Positions 42,730 to 54,582 of a stretch of 64,000 nt of DNA are shown here, piece by piece (the first letter of the stretch is position 1; each line of letters starts with the position of its first letter). Location of the stretch: NCBI GenBank assembly GCA_017163975.1, contig JAFFSR010000344.1, positions 2,772,001 through 2,836,000 on the forward strand. Direction: 5' to 3'. The notes beneath the pieces were generated by a model, which saw only the letters and a list, made by a program, of their open reading frames with translations, made no database searches and was not told the origin of the DNA. The position numbers and the translations under genes are program-made. This DNA is from Anastatus disparis. Lineage: Eukaryota; Arthropoda; Insecta; Hymenoptera; Eupelmidae.

Positions 42730-44838
42730 TGGATGCGAATCAAATTAAGTAAATTTGGGGAATCATTGATAAATTACTTTGTTAATCGCGAAGAATTTAA
42801 AACAATACGAAAGGAGCAATAGGAGCGGCGCTTCTGGGGACGTGTATGAGGAAGGTATATTTGCAAAAACTTATTTAATTAAACAATTAAAAAGTAAAAA
42901 TATAGAAATCACTGAAGCAGTGAAAGAGTCAAAGCACCCGCGCGAAGTAGATAAAAAGATTGAAGAATACCTTACGATAAAAAAAGACTTGACCATTTTC
43001 TTACAGAGAAATAATTTAGAAGTAGGGGAATCAGAAGGGTTTAAATCAAGACAGGATCTATATAAAGCGTTAGGTTTAGAATTTAGGGAATATAAGTCTT
43101 AGACCCGCGCAATTGAGACTTTCAATAAAACATTTAACCCTTCGCCATTAGCACCAGGCTGTAGCACACCTTTAAGTACTAAACCTAGTTTTCGATTACC
43201 AACAATATTTGAAAAGGGAGATTTATTAGATTTACGCCCGGAGGTCGCGGTAGAACACAGTAAAGGGCACTTGAACGTAAGTTTTGAGGACGAAGTAATT
43301 AATAATTATTTAAAAGCCCCGAACATATCGAAGAATTAAACAAAAGCATAAATAACGGATTTGGATTTTTCAAAATCATAAATTTAGTAAAGGAGAAAAT
43401 ACAGAAGTTCGTGAAAAACGAACAACATTCCTTGGCGGAGAATAAGAATAACGAGTTGAAGCAAGAAGAGAATAGTTCTGGTAACTTAGTGATTGCGCCT
43501 ACTCTAGTAAAAGCCGACGGAGAAAAGGGACCTGCAAGTTTAGAAAAAACAACGAATTCTTTTGATTACAAAGATTATTTTTATAATCACGAAAATAAAA
43601 AGACGGAAAATAATAAATTGCAGAATTCGCTAGATACCTCAATAAAAATGGCACAATTACAAATTCGTGGGTTATCCCTGAAGGATGCCCTTGATGTCAT
43701 TCCGCGTTTTGATGGCAAAAATATTCCTATTTCGGAATTTTTAGATGGGTGCATGAAGGCACAAGCGATTTTACCTAGCCATGTAGAAGGAGAATTAGCT
43801 TAATGGATAAGAATTAAACTGTATGGGGATGCTTTAAATTGCGTAAGGGGACGCAGTTTCAAAAATGTAATGGAAGTTGTGGAATATTTAGAAAATATTT
43901 TTGGATCAGGAAAAACTTATCACGAGTGGACAGGAGATTTAGCAAAAATCAAGCAAAAGACAGGTGAAAGCGTGATTGTCTTTTTAAACCGGTTACGCGA
44001 AATTAAAAAAGAAATACTATTTACTGCAAAAAAAGAAAAGCGAATAAAAGGTATTAACGATTTTAAACAAGAATTAGAAAAAGATTGTGTAACGTATTTC
44101 CTAAGAGGATTGCGCTGGGAAATACGGGCTCGCATAGGTACTCCTGCAAGTTTAGAAGAAGCTAGGGAGAATGCCATAGAGATCGAGCGGGAATTTGCAA
44201 ATAGTATGCAAGAGGAAGGAGAGGCGCGAAGAGAGGAAAATAAAAGAGAAAATTTTTTTAAGGACATACGATGCGTAAATATTGTTGAAACGGAGACCAA
44301 TGTAATAATTTGTTCCTTTTGCAATAAAAGGGGACACCCAGCAATGAATTGCTTATTATTGGCCCGCCAGATGGGAAGTGTAAACTCATTTTTGCAACCT
44401 AATAATAATTTTCAGCCGAACCAATGGCAGAGAGGACAAAATTTTTCTAGCATTCGAAGGCCTAATGTTGCTTTTGGAGGCGGGAACGCTGAGGTGAATC
44501 GAAGGACAGAATTTCTACTAAGAGGTAGAGAAAACATAACCAACGCCCCTGGCCGACATTTAGGAATGAACGCTGTATATAGGGAAACTAGAGAAAATAA
44601 CCACGAAAATCAAAATAGAGGGTGAAATAACTATGCTGCAAATTTTGGAAATAGCAGTAATAATCAGAATAATGATAGTTTTGCGAGAAAAGGGCCGTAT
44701 AATTCGCCAACTCGGAATACGAATAATTTTTCAAATTTAACATGTTATTACTGTGGTCAACCAGGCCACACTCGCAATCAATGTTTTAAATTACAAGATG
44801 CGCGTTTAGGACAAGAGTCGCAGGGAAACGGTTTGAAT
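42730..44838 (+). pseudogene. gag: Gag polyprotein of the LTR element, with breaks
   Basis: A probable start at 42730 (MDANQIK) is followed by stops and shifts to about 43340. From there one frame runs through a capsid-like region (LSLKDALDVIPRFDGKNIP..., VEYLENIFGSGKTYHEWTG, VTYFLRGL) with stops at 43801-43803 (TAA) and 44623-44625 (TGA). Two CCHC zinc knuckles follow, CSFCNKRGHPAMNC near 44310 and CYYCGQPGHTRNQC near 44743. The protease continues in the same frame. The stops may be mutations or, less likely, readthrough signals. Confidence 0.75.
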
Positions 44839-45867
44839 CTCCCTCAAGTGGGCGCGGAGAGAGATAACGGCTGGCACACGCCTGACTACGTCACAGGTAG
44901 CGAGCGACGGCCCGCGCGCGTTGAAACAGTGAACTTGAATCAGGCAAGTACAGCACCAATTATAAGAATTGATGTAGGAGAATTTAAAAGGCCACTTGAG
45001 TTTATGTTAGATACTGGAGCCTCTGTAAGTCTAGTAAAGAAATCCGAAGTATCTCCCTATATTCAAATTAATATGCAAGAGCCGATAAGGTTAAAAGGCA
45101 TTACGCCTTATTATTTAGAAACAGTAGGGAAAATCATAGTAAATTTAGAACATAGAGAAATCGAATTTTATTTAGTAGACGACGAGTTTCCCATAAAGGA
45201 AGCAGGAATTTTGGGCTCGGATTTTTGTAGGCAAACAAAAACAAAAATTAATTATTTTACAAATAACTTAGAATATGAAAGTAATGTGATACCTTTTGCA
45301 GAAGTACGGGAGAGTTCCGCAGATGAGACAGAAATAATAAATAATGAGGATAAAGAAAATCATTCACAGGCAGAGGAATATATTACGTTTGCGAGGAATA
45401 AGAGCCATAAACAAAAAACTGACGAACGCAAGGAAAACCAAGCAGTAGATTTTACAACAGAGAAAGAAGAAAAATATAACAGATTCTTATTAACTATTGG
45501 AGATATAGAAAGTACGGGTAAAAATATAAATGCCGGTTATAACGAATTTAATTTGAAGAAACAAGAAAGCGTTTCAAAAAACGTCAATAGTATACAAGAA
45601 GAATTTAAAGAAAGATATAAGCAATTACACGACGAAGATTTCGATAAGGTCGAGCAAGGAGGACCAGGAATAAGACATTTGCAGCAAGAAGCATCCGATT
45701 CAAGGATCGAAGAATCGCGAGACCCAATTCATATCATCAATGATATTGAAAAGATAAGTAGAAAATTAAACCAACTAAGTTTAAGTCAAAACAACGAGAG
45801 TAACATAATATTAAATGAAGAGTTAAATAAAATAAATTCATTCATAGAAGCGATAAAAAAAAAATAA
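44839..45867 (+). CDS. Aspartic protease of the LTR element with a long acidic tail
   Basis: Open in the gag frame, with no separate start needed. The catalytic FMLDTGASVSL is at about 45000-45030, and a second conserved ILGSDF step near 45210 fits the retroviral protease fold. The ~210 residues after the protease are Glu/Lys/Asn-rich and match no RT. It ends at TAA 45867. Confidence 0.75.
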   Translation, partial: LPQVGAERDNGWHTPDYVTGSERRPARVETVNLNQASTAPIIRIDVGEFKRPLEFMLDTGASVSLVKKSEVSPYIQINMQEPIRLKGITPYYLETVGKIIVNLEHREIEFYLVDDEFPIKEAGILGSDFCRQTKTKINYFTNNLEYESNVIPFAEVRESSADETEIINNEDKENHSQAEEYITFARNKSHKQKTDERKENQAVDFTTEKEEKYNRFLLTIGDIESTGKNINAGYNEFNLKKQESVSKNVNSIQEEFKERYKQLHDEDFDKVEQGGPGIRHLQQEASDSRIEESRDPIHIINDIEKISRKLNQLSLSQNNESNIILNEELNKINSFIEAIKKK

Positions 45868-45962
45868 ATGAAGGTCAAAAAGAAATAAGTGAGAAAAACG
45901 ATAAGATACCAGCGAAGTCAAGTATCAGAAACGAACCCAGAAAAGGAGAAAAGAGAAGAGCA

Positions 45963-47000
45963 GTGACGTTTAATGAAGAGATAATCATAATAAAGAAACC
46001 GAAGACAAATAAAGAAATAAACAAGAGATTAATGAGGAAGGTTACTAAAATAAAACGAGATAATACATTAGAAGAAAATGAAAATAAACAGAGAAGTGTA
46101 GTAAATACTCAAGAATTATGTTATGATGAAGAAAAAGAAACTAATTATTGTGTAAATGGCAAAGCCAATAGTGGGCATGCCAATGATGCTATTTTAAAGG
46201 ATGAAAATGAATTATTGAAAAGAGATAAATATGTGAAACATATGAAAGTAAATGATATATTTTATGAAAATGAGGAAAATATTGTTGATAGAAAGAAGGG
46301 CAAAGCCAATGATGGGCATGCCAATGATGTTATTTTAAATAATGAAAAAGAAGTATTGAAAAAAGGTAATCATGTGAATTATAGGAAAATAAAGGATAAA
46401 TTGTATGAAAATAATGAAAATATAGAAAAAGATATTGTTGATATAAAGAAAGGCAGAGCCAATGAGGGGCCCGCCGATGAGGTTCTATTGAAAAATGAGA
46501 ATGAGTTATTAAAGAAACACAAAAATGAAAACTATGTAAAAATAAATAAAGTATTTAATGAAGATGATGAAATTATTGAACAAAATAAAGGAAATATGAT
46601 GTATAGAAAGGACAAGGCCAAGGAAGGGCATGTCTGTAAAATTATTGTTAATAATGCAAATAAATTATTGGAGAATAAGAATTATCTGAATTACATGAAA
46701 ATAAATGAAGTATTTAATGAGAGGAATACAAAGAAAAATAAAATAAATGTTGTTAATGAAAATAATATTGAAGGCTGCGAGGATCATGTTAATAAAAGTT
46801 CGTTAAAAAAGGAAAATAAATTAATTGAAAAGAATGAGAACTATAAAACGACTGAATTAGTTATCAAAGAAGAAGTTGAGAAAAATATTAATAAAGTTAT
46901 CTCTGAGAATCAAGATGAACTATATAATGACGTGGACTATGTAAATTATTATGGCAATCATGAGTATAAAATGAAAAATGAATGTTTCAATGATCATTAG
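45963..47000 (+). CDS. Lys/Asn/Glu-rich repeat protein replacing the pol core
   Basis: 345 codons with four imperfect units of about 47-53 residues. Each opens with K-A-N-x-G-H-A-N-D-x-I-L (near 46158, 46300, 46451 and 46611), followed by ENELLKK and Y-V-K-I-N-E-like steps. Reverse transcriptase would be expected here, but none of its motifs is present. The composition suggests an expanded charged filler. Translation is uncertain, as it needs its own start or readthrough. Confidence 0.5.
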   Translation: MTFNEEIIIIKKPKTNKEINKRLMRKVTKIKRDNTLEENENKQRSVVNTQELCYDEEKETNYCVNGKANSGHANDAILKDENELLKRDKYVKHMKVNDIFYENEENIVDRKKGKANDGHANDVILNNEKEVLKKGNHVNYRKIKDKLYENNENIEKDIVDIKKGRANEGPADEVLLKNENELLKKHKNENYVKINKVFNEDDEIIEQNKGNMMYRKDKAKEGHVCKIIVNNANKLLENKNYLNYMKINEVFNERNTKKNKINVVNENNIEGCEDHVNKSSLKKENKLIEKNENYKTTELVIKEEVEKNINKVISENQDELYNDVDYVNYYGNHEYKMKNECFNDH

Positions 47001-47723
47001 AATAAAAATAGGTGCAAAAGAGAAAATAAAGATTTACAGAAACAAGGAGAAATTTTTATAAGTAAAAATAATGTTGTAAACCCAAAGAAGGGGAGTCGTG
47101 ATTTTAAAGAAATATATATTGTTGAAGGTGAAGAGAAAAGAGGAATCCCTCACCACGATGAAAATAAATATTATGTATTAAATAAAAAAGAAGTATTTAA
47201 TGATGTTAAAAATAATAGAAAGGATGATGCTTTCTATTGGAGAAATCCCAAAGTTGGGGATAAAAAAGGGTATTACGACGAAGAAAATATTACTTATGAA
47301 AGTACCTCAAGAGAGGAGTGTGAAAATAATGTTAATGAAGCAATGAAAATAGTTGAAACGTATAACGATAAAGGTAGAAGAAACATTCATATTAAAAAAA
47401 AAATATACCATTAAAAGAGCTCGATATTGATACAGAGCAACAAGGAGGCTATGAAGAGAACGCGTCATTGAACGAAAAAATGGAAGTTATAATGACTCAG
47501 AGAGACGAAGGAGATAGCATGCAAGATCAAGTAGCCTTAGAAAAGGAATACATGCAAAAAGAATTTGAAAGAAAGAATATTATTTATAAAAAAAGGAGAA
47601 AACGTGGGACGAAGACCCGAATAATGCGTTTTCTCGGATAAGAACAGAAAATATGAAACAAAAAGATAATAAATTATTTAATAATTACGAAAATGTTTCA
47701 AAAATTAAGCAAAATTGCAGCTA
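47001..47723 (+). other. A-rich low-complexity decayed coding stretch
   Basis: Continues the charged composition of the repeat protein in several short frames with stops and A-runs. No RT, RNase H or integrase core motif is found in any frame. Confidence 0.5.
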
Positions 47724-48525
47724 GGAGAAGGAATTAAAAGAAAAATTATATAATGATGAGAAAAATTTTGTTTACGAGGAGAAAAATATTCTAGAAAAAA
47801 AGAAAAATACCGAATTAGATGCAAAAAGAAATAATTCACATGAGAGGAAAGAGAAAGCAGAGTTACATACAAAGAAAGAGAATATTATACACGAGAAGTC
47901 TGAGATAAGAAACAAATATGTGATACTTCAAAAGAACAAGCAAGAAGGAGCAAACTTGAAAACGTTAAATAGAGAGATTAAAGAATTTTTACGTAAAGAA
48001 TGCGAACCTAACGACTTTTATAACAAATATGCTCGAGAGAAAAATAAATATGACAAAAATAAATATTATAAGTATGGTTTCGATGATTTAAAAAATGAGT
48101 ATTGGAGACTTACTAATAAGTCTTTTGATATATTATCCTATGATAAAATCCAAGAAGAAAAATTTGACATAAACACGACGCAAGACTTGCAAGCCTTAAT
48201 GCTAGAAAAATTAAAGTCAAAATTGCGACTACAGTACTCGATCGAAAAGGAAAAAGAGCTTTACAAAAGCTACGCAGCCTATAACAATTGTAGATATACT
48301 TCTATAGATGATAGCGTCTGGCTATTGAAAGGGGGCAAACAGTATAAACAAGCTGACCAATATGAAGGACCATATCTGGTCACATATGTTCTTAATAATA
48401 AATGTAATCTTAAAATAAGAATAAATAATCATTTAACTAAGGTAGTTCATGCTAACCGGGTAAGAAAATCCTATTTGGAACCAAAGAAAAGAATAAAAAA
48501 GAGAAATAAAATTACAGTAAGGTAG
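47724..48525 (+). CDS. Integrase C-terminal-like tail of the LTR element
   Basis: Open after a TAG near 47720. The N-terminal part is charged filler. The last ~80 residues have DDSVWLLKGG, YEGPYLVTYV and KVVHANRVRKSY, the usual end of Ty3/gypsy integrases (GPY/F module and exit). The zinc and D,D,E core is absent upstream. It ends at TAG 48525, about 620 bases before the 3' LTR. Confidence 0.6.
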
Positions 48526-49147
48526 ACGGAAATCTCTAAAGTTTAAGTATGACAGTCTCATAGGTAGACATACGTATAATATCTAGGCCTTAAAATAGTT
48601 ATATATTAATAAAAAAAGGATAGAAATAAAAAAAAACGCTATAAGATTAGGTTAATAATGAACAAAATAAGTAGCCAAAACACCAGACGAACGAAAATAA
48701 AAAAAAAGAAAGAAAATAAAGAGTAATAGTCGCAGGTAAACTATAAAATTCAAAAGGTCAGGAATATAAAAAAAAATTATTATGATGCAAAAAAAACCTA
48801 TAATCAAATTCAACTATTGAGTGCATAGAATATAAATAGTAAACAAAGTAGAAATTGCATGTAAATTAGTATGTTAAAAGAAATTTGATAAAAGGGCAAG
48901 ATATATTATGGGCCTTAGAGTAGTAAATAAAAAAAAGGGGGAGTATAAAAAAATTATGATACAAGAAAAACATATAATCAAATTATAGTATTGAGCGTAA
49001 AAAAATAAAAAAATAATTAATATACATTGTACCAAGAAGCGGCCAACTGGGCTACCACATTCCAAGTTTAGCAAAAACCATAATTAATAAATCAGTAAGA
49101 GAGATTTTTGTTTCCGAACGCTCTCATTTAACTCGCGCGTTCTTTAA
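48526..49147 (+). other. 3' untranslated region of the LTR element
   Basis: A-rich, with no gene seen. AATATAAAAAAAA-type steps are repeated near 48770 and 48940, with shared flanking words (ATACAAGAAAAACATATAATCAAATT versus its earlier variant). Confidence 0.5.
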
Positions 49148-49159
49148 TAGGTGGGGAGG
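49148..49159 (+). other. Polypurine tract
   Basis: TAGGTGGGGAGG immediately before the 3' LTR TG. It is the expected plus-strand primer. Confidence 0.7.
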
Positions 49160-50922
49160 TGTAATGAACCGAGTTCATTACCAATAAATGTTAAAACAAA
49201 AATTTTATTTTAATTAAAATTAAAATGATTAAAATGATAATAGAAAAAAATAAGATTGATCAAGTACTAAATAAACGAACACAAGAAATAAATAGCACGA
49301 CGTAAGAAATTGAGATCAAGCAATGGCTGAAGGAAACCAAAAAGAAACATAAGCTGAAGTCACAGGGTTCATTATAATTTTTAAAAAACAAAATATAAAT
49401 AGGAACAACAATATCAATAATAAATAAAAGCGAAAATAATCGCCATAAAATAATAATAAATAAACAAATACGAGGGATAAATAGCAACAAATCCAGTTGA
49501 CCTCAATGAAATCAAGGCTCGGCGGCCGCATGAAACAGCAAAGGAAGGAGAAGTATAAGCTGAATAGCATGCTAAAAAAAGATACGGGCAGGCGGCAAGC
49601 TTAGAAACAGCCATGAGCCTGACAACGATGAACGGCTTCGCAGAAAAACGAAGTTAACTTAGGAGAGTATGAAAAGATTTCAGCGAAGCGGTAGGGGAAT
49701 AAAGCGCAGTATGAATACAGATAAGGCCGTCCCTTAAGAAAAATACATAGTGGAGGGACATTAAAACTAATTTATGGGTTTAATTATACAAGTACTGCAA
49801 AACTTAAAAGAAAAGCTTTGGCGGAATATCAAAGAAACAGGAAACCGAAAAGATAACGGCAAAAAGTAATTGCCAATAAATTTCGAGTTGACCTCTTTCT
49901 AGTCAACTGAAATTATGGTATCCAGAAAAAAACCATACAGGGAGGGCCGACTGGCAACCAATCAGAATATCTGAACATCGTACGAATGGGCAGAAACATA
50001 TACTGCCGCTAGCAACAACGAAGCTTGTAGAAGTTTGACTTAGAGTATAAAAAGCTTGGAGCTTATAGGCGAAACTCTCTCTTCAGGTCGAACCACCAGC
50101 GGAGCAACGCCTCTCTTCGGATCGGAAGCCAGCAGAGCAACAGCTCTAGGCCAGATTGGAGGGCAATGGAGCCCCCTCTTTCTTCCAACCAACTTCTTGC
50201 TGACCACGTCAATTTCGCCCAGAAGCCGATACGTCATCAAGAGCCTGCAGCAGCCAGCCACCGCCCATCTCTGCGTCATCTCAACCAAGGAGAGCCAGTT
50301 GCATTTAAGGAAAGAAGAAGTTTATTTAAATTTCAAGTAACCAGGAACTATATCTATTGAAGAGCAGGTAGAACGCGGGAGGAAGCAGAGATTTACTCCA
50401 GGAACGACAAAATTAAACAAGGTAGAGAGTCTTTCGATATTGGTTAATTGTAAATTTCAAAAAAAAAGAGAGAGAGAGAAAAACATGTCTCGGGAACGCG
50501 TTGATTCTATTGCAAATTCGCTGAGTAAATGTTGAGCGTCACGAATTATTGAAAATTAAAATTTAAATTAGAAAAAGAAAAGTTCAGAAAGGAAATGCAA
50601 AGAAAAGAAAAAGAAAATTTGGTATGGGGTAACACGGTTTGCCACGAAGTGAAACAAATATAATAAAAAAAGAAATTTAATTAACTATGTACGAAGCAAG
50701 GCTTCTTAGGTAAATTGAGGGGGAAAAAGAAATAAATGGATAAAATTTTGGCAATGAAATGGGTTTTTTTTATTGTTTTACCTATCCTTGCTGCATCTTT
50801 TTTTTTTAGACTTCCAACCCCGGAGACGTAGTGCTTGCGCGTTAGTCAAACGGAAGTCGATGGATGGCTGAAATACAGTCATCCATTACAAAAATGGTTT
50901 GACTTATATGCTGATCGTAACA
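49160..50922 (+). repeat. 3' LTR
   Basis: 1763 bp, the same ends as the 5' LTR, with a few dozen visible differences at most. TATAAAA at 50046-50052 matches the 5' copy. Confidence 0.9.
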
Positions 50923-50926
50923 ATCT

Positions 50927-51445
50927 TTAAAATATTGAACAACGCGGGTAAAAAGGGCAAAAAAAAAATTTTCTTCCGAAATGAATTTTTTATTATATAT
51001 TATTATTATTTGACTAAAAAGGAACATTTTTTCTCTCTGACAAATTTTTCTATTCCTCTTAAATTCAGAGATATTCATACATCGAAAAAGACCTTATTTT
51101 TAAATATAAAATCTTATAACTCTAGTTTAAAAGGTCGAATCTAGACGTTTGACATTGCATTTTCATCGTCGAAATATAAGCTTTAAAATCTATTTGGTTT
51201 TGTATTAATGTAACGATTTCTACTAAAATTGAACACTATTTTACAAAGTCAAAACAAAGTTAAAAAAAATTTCTTCTTAAACGAGGATAAGAGATACGAA
51301 AAAAATGTTTTTGTTGATATCAAACCAATAATTTTTGAAAGAATTTTCAACAATCTTTCGAATCCCGTTGGAATTTTTAGGCTACGACTATTTTTTCCAG
51401 AGTTATAAAACTTTTTAGGGGGGCAAAAGTATCTCGGTGGCAGTG
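50927..51445. mobile_element. Right arm of the split palindromic element
   Basis: Reverse complement of 38386-38911. With the LTR element and one ATCT removed, the two arms meet almost directly, giving a ~1.05 kb palindrome with a small or absent spacer. Confidence 0.85.
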
Positions 51446-52333
51446 TATGTATATACATCTTTTAAATGCTCTTCATTATCAGCCTTTATAGGTAACTATA
51501 GAACCATTCTTTTAATTTTATACTTTGAACGATATTTACCATTATAATTTTAATTTATTCTTATAGAAATTAATTTAAATTGAGTAATTAACAATTCTTG
51601 ATAAATTATTTATTTTCAATTTAATGATTCTATTCAAAATTAAAATGAGCCCTTACTAAATGATACTCAAATAAACAATTTGTTCAAAAACTTCATAAAT
51701 AAGTCTCATTTTAACTTACATTTGTCAAAGATCCGGCCTAGAATATGGTCGATTTTCTATGACGAAGAAGCTATGCTTTTACTATATGTATATAGACAGT
51801 AGAGAGCGTGTCACTTGCAGAAATAGTAATTATTTTTTATTAAAATTACTAATTCTTCCAAACAGAGTGAGGCTTGAAATTAAAGGAAGGAGAGTAAAGT
51901 ATATAAGTATGCGTATAGTGACCAGTATGTACGCACACATTTATGAAAGGAGTGGGAATATAGGAGAAATAACAGAAAAAGAGAGAGAAAGAAAGCAAAG
52001 AATATATATACAAGCATTAACCGTAGTGTATTTAACGCACATCTACTTCAGTGTATATAAATGCTCATTTCTAAACAGAGTGGGACTTAGAAGAAAAAGA
52101 GGAAGAGAGTAGGAAAGAGAAAGAGTACGGAATGCGCGCTATGATCATATAGTCTATAGTAAACTGGAAGTAGAGTCGGGGGTCATTTTGTTTTCATAAT
52201 TTTATGTCGATTTTTATGAGTGACAGCCCAACCTTACATAAGAAGCAAAGCTTCAAAAATTTTTGTTAGCAGGTGCTGTTAGGTTATAACAAAAATTTAA
52301 CTTAAGCCATTTTAGCATCATTATATATATATA
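51446..52333. other. Spacer, no gene recognised
   Basis: AT-rich, with Arg/Glu-rich frames around 51.76-52.11 kb derived from GAGAGAAAGA repeats. I see nothing I can support as coding. Confidence 0.45.
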
Positions 52334-53066
52334 CTAGGGGGGGTACCGCCCTGCTCGTCCCACTCGCCAACCCCAATTATAGTTATCATATCAATATAAA
52401 ATGTAACATTTATGCATTGTTTCATATAAAAAATTTTTTATAATAATATATTTTTATATTAAACATAATATTATATAATTGTACATTTTTTATTAAATTT
52501 TTATTATTGACATAGAAACATGAAAAAAAAAATATTAATTATTTATGTAAAATATCTGAAAAAAATTATTAATAAATTTTAATTATTATTCATAACATAT
52601 AGATTAAGCTGGTTTTTACACCACCTTACATTTTAAATCTTTTAGATTTTTATCATTGTGAAATCATAAATTTTTTAGTTAAATCTTTCAATATTATTAT
52701 TTGATATATTTAAATGTATACTTAAGATTTTGAAGATTTATAGGATTATTTTGTTATAATTCCTGTTTGATATTTTTTTACTTAATTTTACATTTTAGAA
52801 ATATATCAAAATTTTTTTCATAAAATTTAATCTTAATAAAATAATAAACATTTCATAAAAATATTAAATTTATAATTCAAATAATTGATAAATTAAAAAA
52901 AAATATAACACAACATTTTTTTTAAAATGTCTGCAATGTTCAATAAATATCTTGAATATATTTCGTAATTTTGACTTAGATAAAATTCATTTATTGGTTC
53001 ATGTAATGTTATTTTATATTCTATAATTTTATTAGTGTAATATTTATAATATTCTACTACTTGTTT

Positions 53067-53306
53067 CTAATTATGAAATTCTACTTTTTCATTATCTTCA
53101 CCAATATATGAATTTATTATATTATTTAAAATAGATATTTCAGTATTATCTGAACTATTATTATCAGCAAGATTTTCTAAGTAATATTCATGCTCTTCCT
53201 CATAATTTAAATAATCTTCAATGTTATCATTTAAACCATCCATCATTTCTTGATCATTTACATTATCAATAATAACGTATCTACCTTCAATTGCATTCCA
53301 TTCCAT
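53067..53306 (-). CDS. Small acidic MEWNAIEG protein, Helitron-associated
   Basis: 79 residues from ATG 53306. It begins MEWNAIEG, is rich in Asp/Glu/Asn and ends with ILNNIINSYIGEDNEKVEF. The same protein, decayed, is at 33490-33663 in the same position relative to a helicase. Conservation of sequence and place in two copies argues that it belongs to the element. Function unknown. Confidence 0.55.
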   Translation of the reverse strand: MEWNAIEGRYVIIDNVNDQEMMDGLNDNIEDYLNYEEEHEYYLENLADNNSSDNTEISILNNIINSYIGEDNEKVEFHN

Positions 53307-53320
53307 TTTGTTATCTGTTT

Positions 53321-53373
53321 AGATTTATATATATATATATATATATATATTTAAAATTATATATATATTATAT

Positions 53374-53467
<94 letters not shown>
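53321..53467. repeat. (TA)n microsatellite inside the Helitron-like element
   Basis: About 145 bases of TA with small interruptions, between the small gene and the helicase. Confidence 0.95.
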
Positions 53468-53470
<3 letters not shown>

Positions 53471-53548
53471 TTGTATAAATACGATACCTATAAACAAATA
53501 ATTAAATTATATCAACAATTAATATAAATAATTAAATTATATAAATTA

Positions 53549-54411
53549 TTATTTTAATATTTCTTTCCAAACTATGTTTTTAATTTCATTTTTATTATCT
53601 AATTCATTTTGAATATATATATTTGTTTTATTTTTACATCTTGAAAGTGCGACATGTAGCTGACCATGTGAAAATAATGGTTTTTTAATATATATACCTA
53701 TATTTTCGAAACTTTGTCCTTGTGACTTATTAATTGTTATTGCAAATGCTAACACTATAGGAAATTGTTTTCTGTGTAAAATAAAAGGCAAAGAAGACGA
53801 TTCATTTGTACTTAAAGTTATTTTTGGTATAAAAACTTTATTTCCTCTATTTTCTCCTGTAATAATCTCAGCTTCTCTATTAAATTTAAATAATTTAGTT
53901 ATTTTTAATCTTGTTCCATTACATAATCCATCATTTATACTAAGATTTCTAATTAACATTATAATTGCGTTAATCTTTAATTTAATTTCGTGAGGAGGTG
54001 ATCCTTCTCTAATATTATTTAACATTTCAATAGGATAATTTAAATCAATATTTTCATCAGTTTGATCAACGCCCTTATAAGTTGCATGATCTATACTGTA
54101 ATAAGTTATTATTTCACCATCAATTAATTTTAATATTTTATCATTTAAAATGTTTACATCTTCATTATGTGAAGTTAAAATAACATTTTTAGAAAAATTG
54201 TAATTGTTGTTTATATTTTTATAAATTGTATCACATATATTATTAGTTTCATATTCTTCGGGAATAATGAAAGTATTAATTTTTCCTTCTTCTATATTTA
54301 ATAAAAAAGATGAAAATTTTTTATCATTACATCTTATATTAGTTTTTAAATTAAAAATTTTAAATAATTTCCAAAGTGAATATTTTATAGTGTCTTTTAT
54401 AATTGTATCTT
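53549..54411 (-). pseudogene. Pif1-type helicase C-terminal half, copy 2
   Basis: Open for about 287 codons from a TAA near 54412 down to 53549; the first ATG is at 54025. Seen in order: NVILTSHNEDVNILN, TYKGVDQTDEN, GSPPHEIKLK, GLCNGTRL, AFAITINKSQGQSFEN and FSHGQLHVALSRCKN. These are the last helicase motifs of Helitron Pif1-like proteins. The N-terminal half with Walker A and B is absent, so it is a truncated remnant despite the open frame. Confidence 0.8.
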
Positions 54412-54582
54412 AAAATAATTTAAAAAATTGTTTTTTATAATCATTTTAAAATAAAGAAAATAAATATTTTTTTAATAAAATTTTTGTATTAATTCTAGCA
54501 TTCATTAATTTTAATATTATAAATTATATATTATTATGTTAAGTTTTAATTTTGTATATTTAAATACATACATTATTATATT

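Larger units (their letters stand above)
38916..50922 (+). mobile_element. Non-autonomous LTR retrotransposon, ~12 kb
   Basis: The LTRs are 38916-40676 and 49160-50922. The 4-base duplication ATCT flanks it (38912-38915 and 50923-50926). The primer site is at 40705-40719 and a purine tract lies at 49148-49159. Inside are gag, a DTGA protease, a long repetitive coding region and an integrase-like tail. No reverse transcriptase, RNase H or integrase core can be found. The LTRs are nearly identical, so insertion is recent and must have used enzymes supplied in trans. The GPY-type tail and protease point to the Ty3/gypsy group. Confidence 0.85.

Noticed and set aside
51759..52112. 117-codon Arg/Glu-rich frame as a gene
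   Set aside because: It derives largely from GAGAGAAAGA repeats, with no domain or splice context.
53321..53467. Helitron boundary at the (TA)n tract
   Set aside because: The CTAG end at 52334 is a better terminus. The tract lies between two linked element genes.
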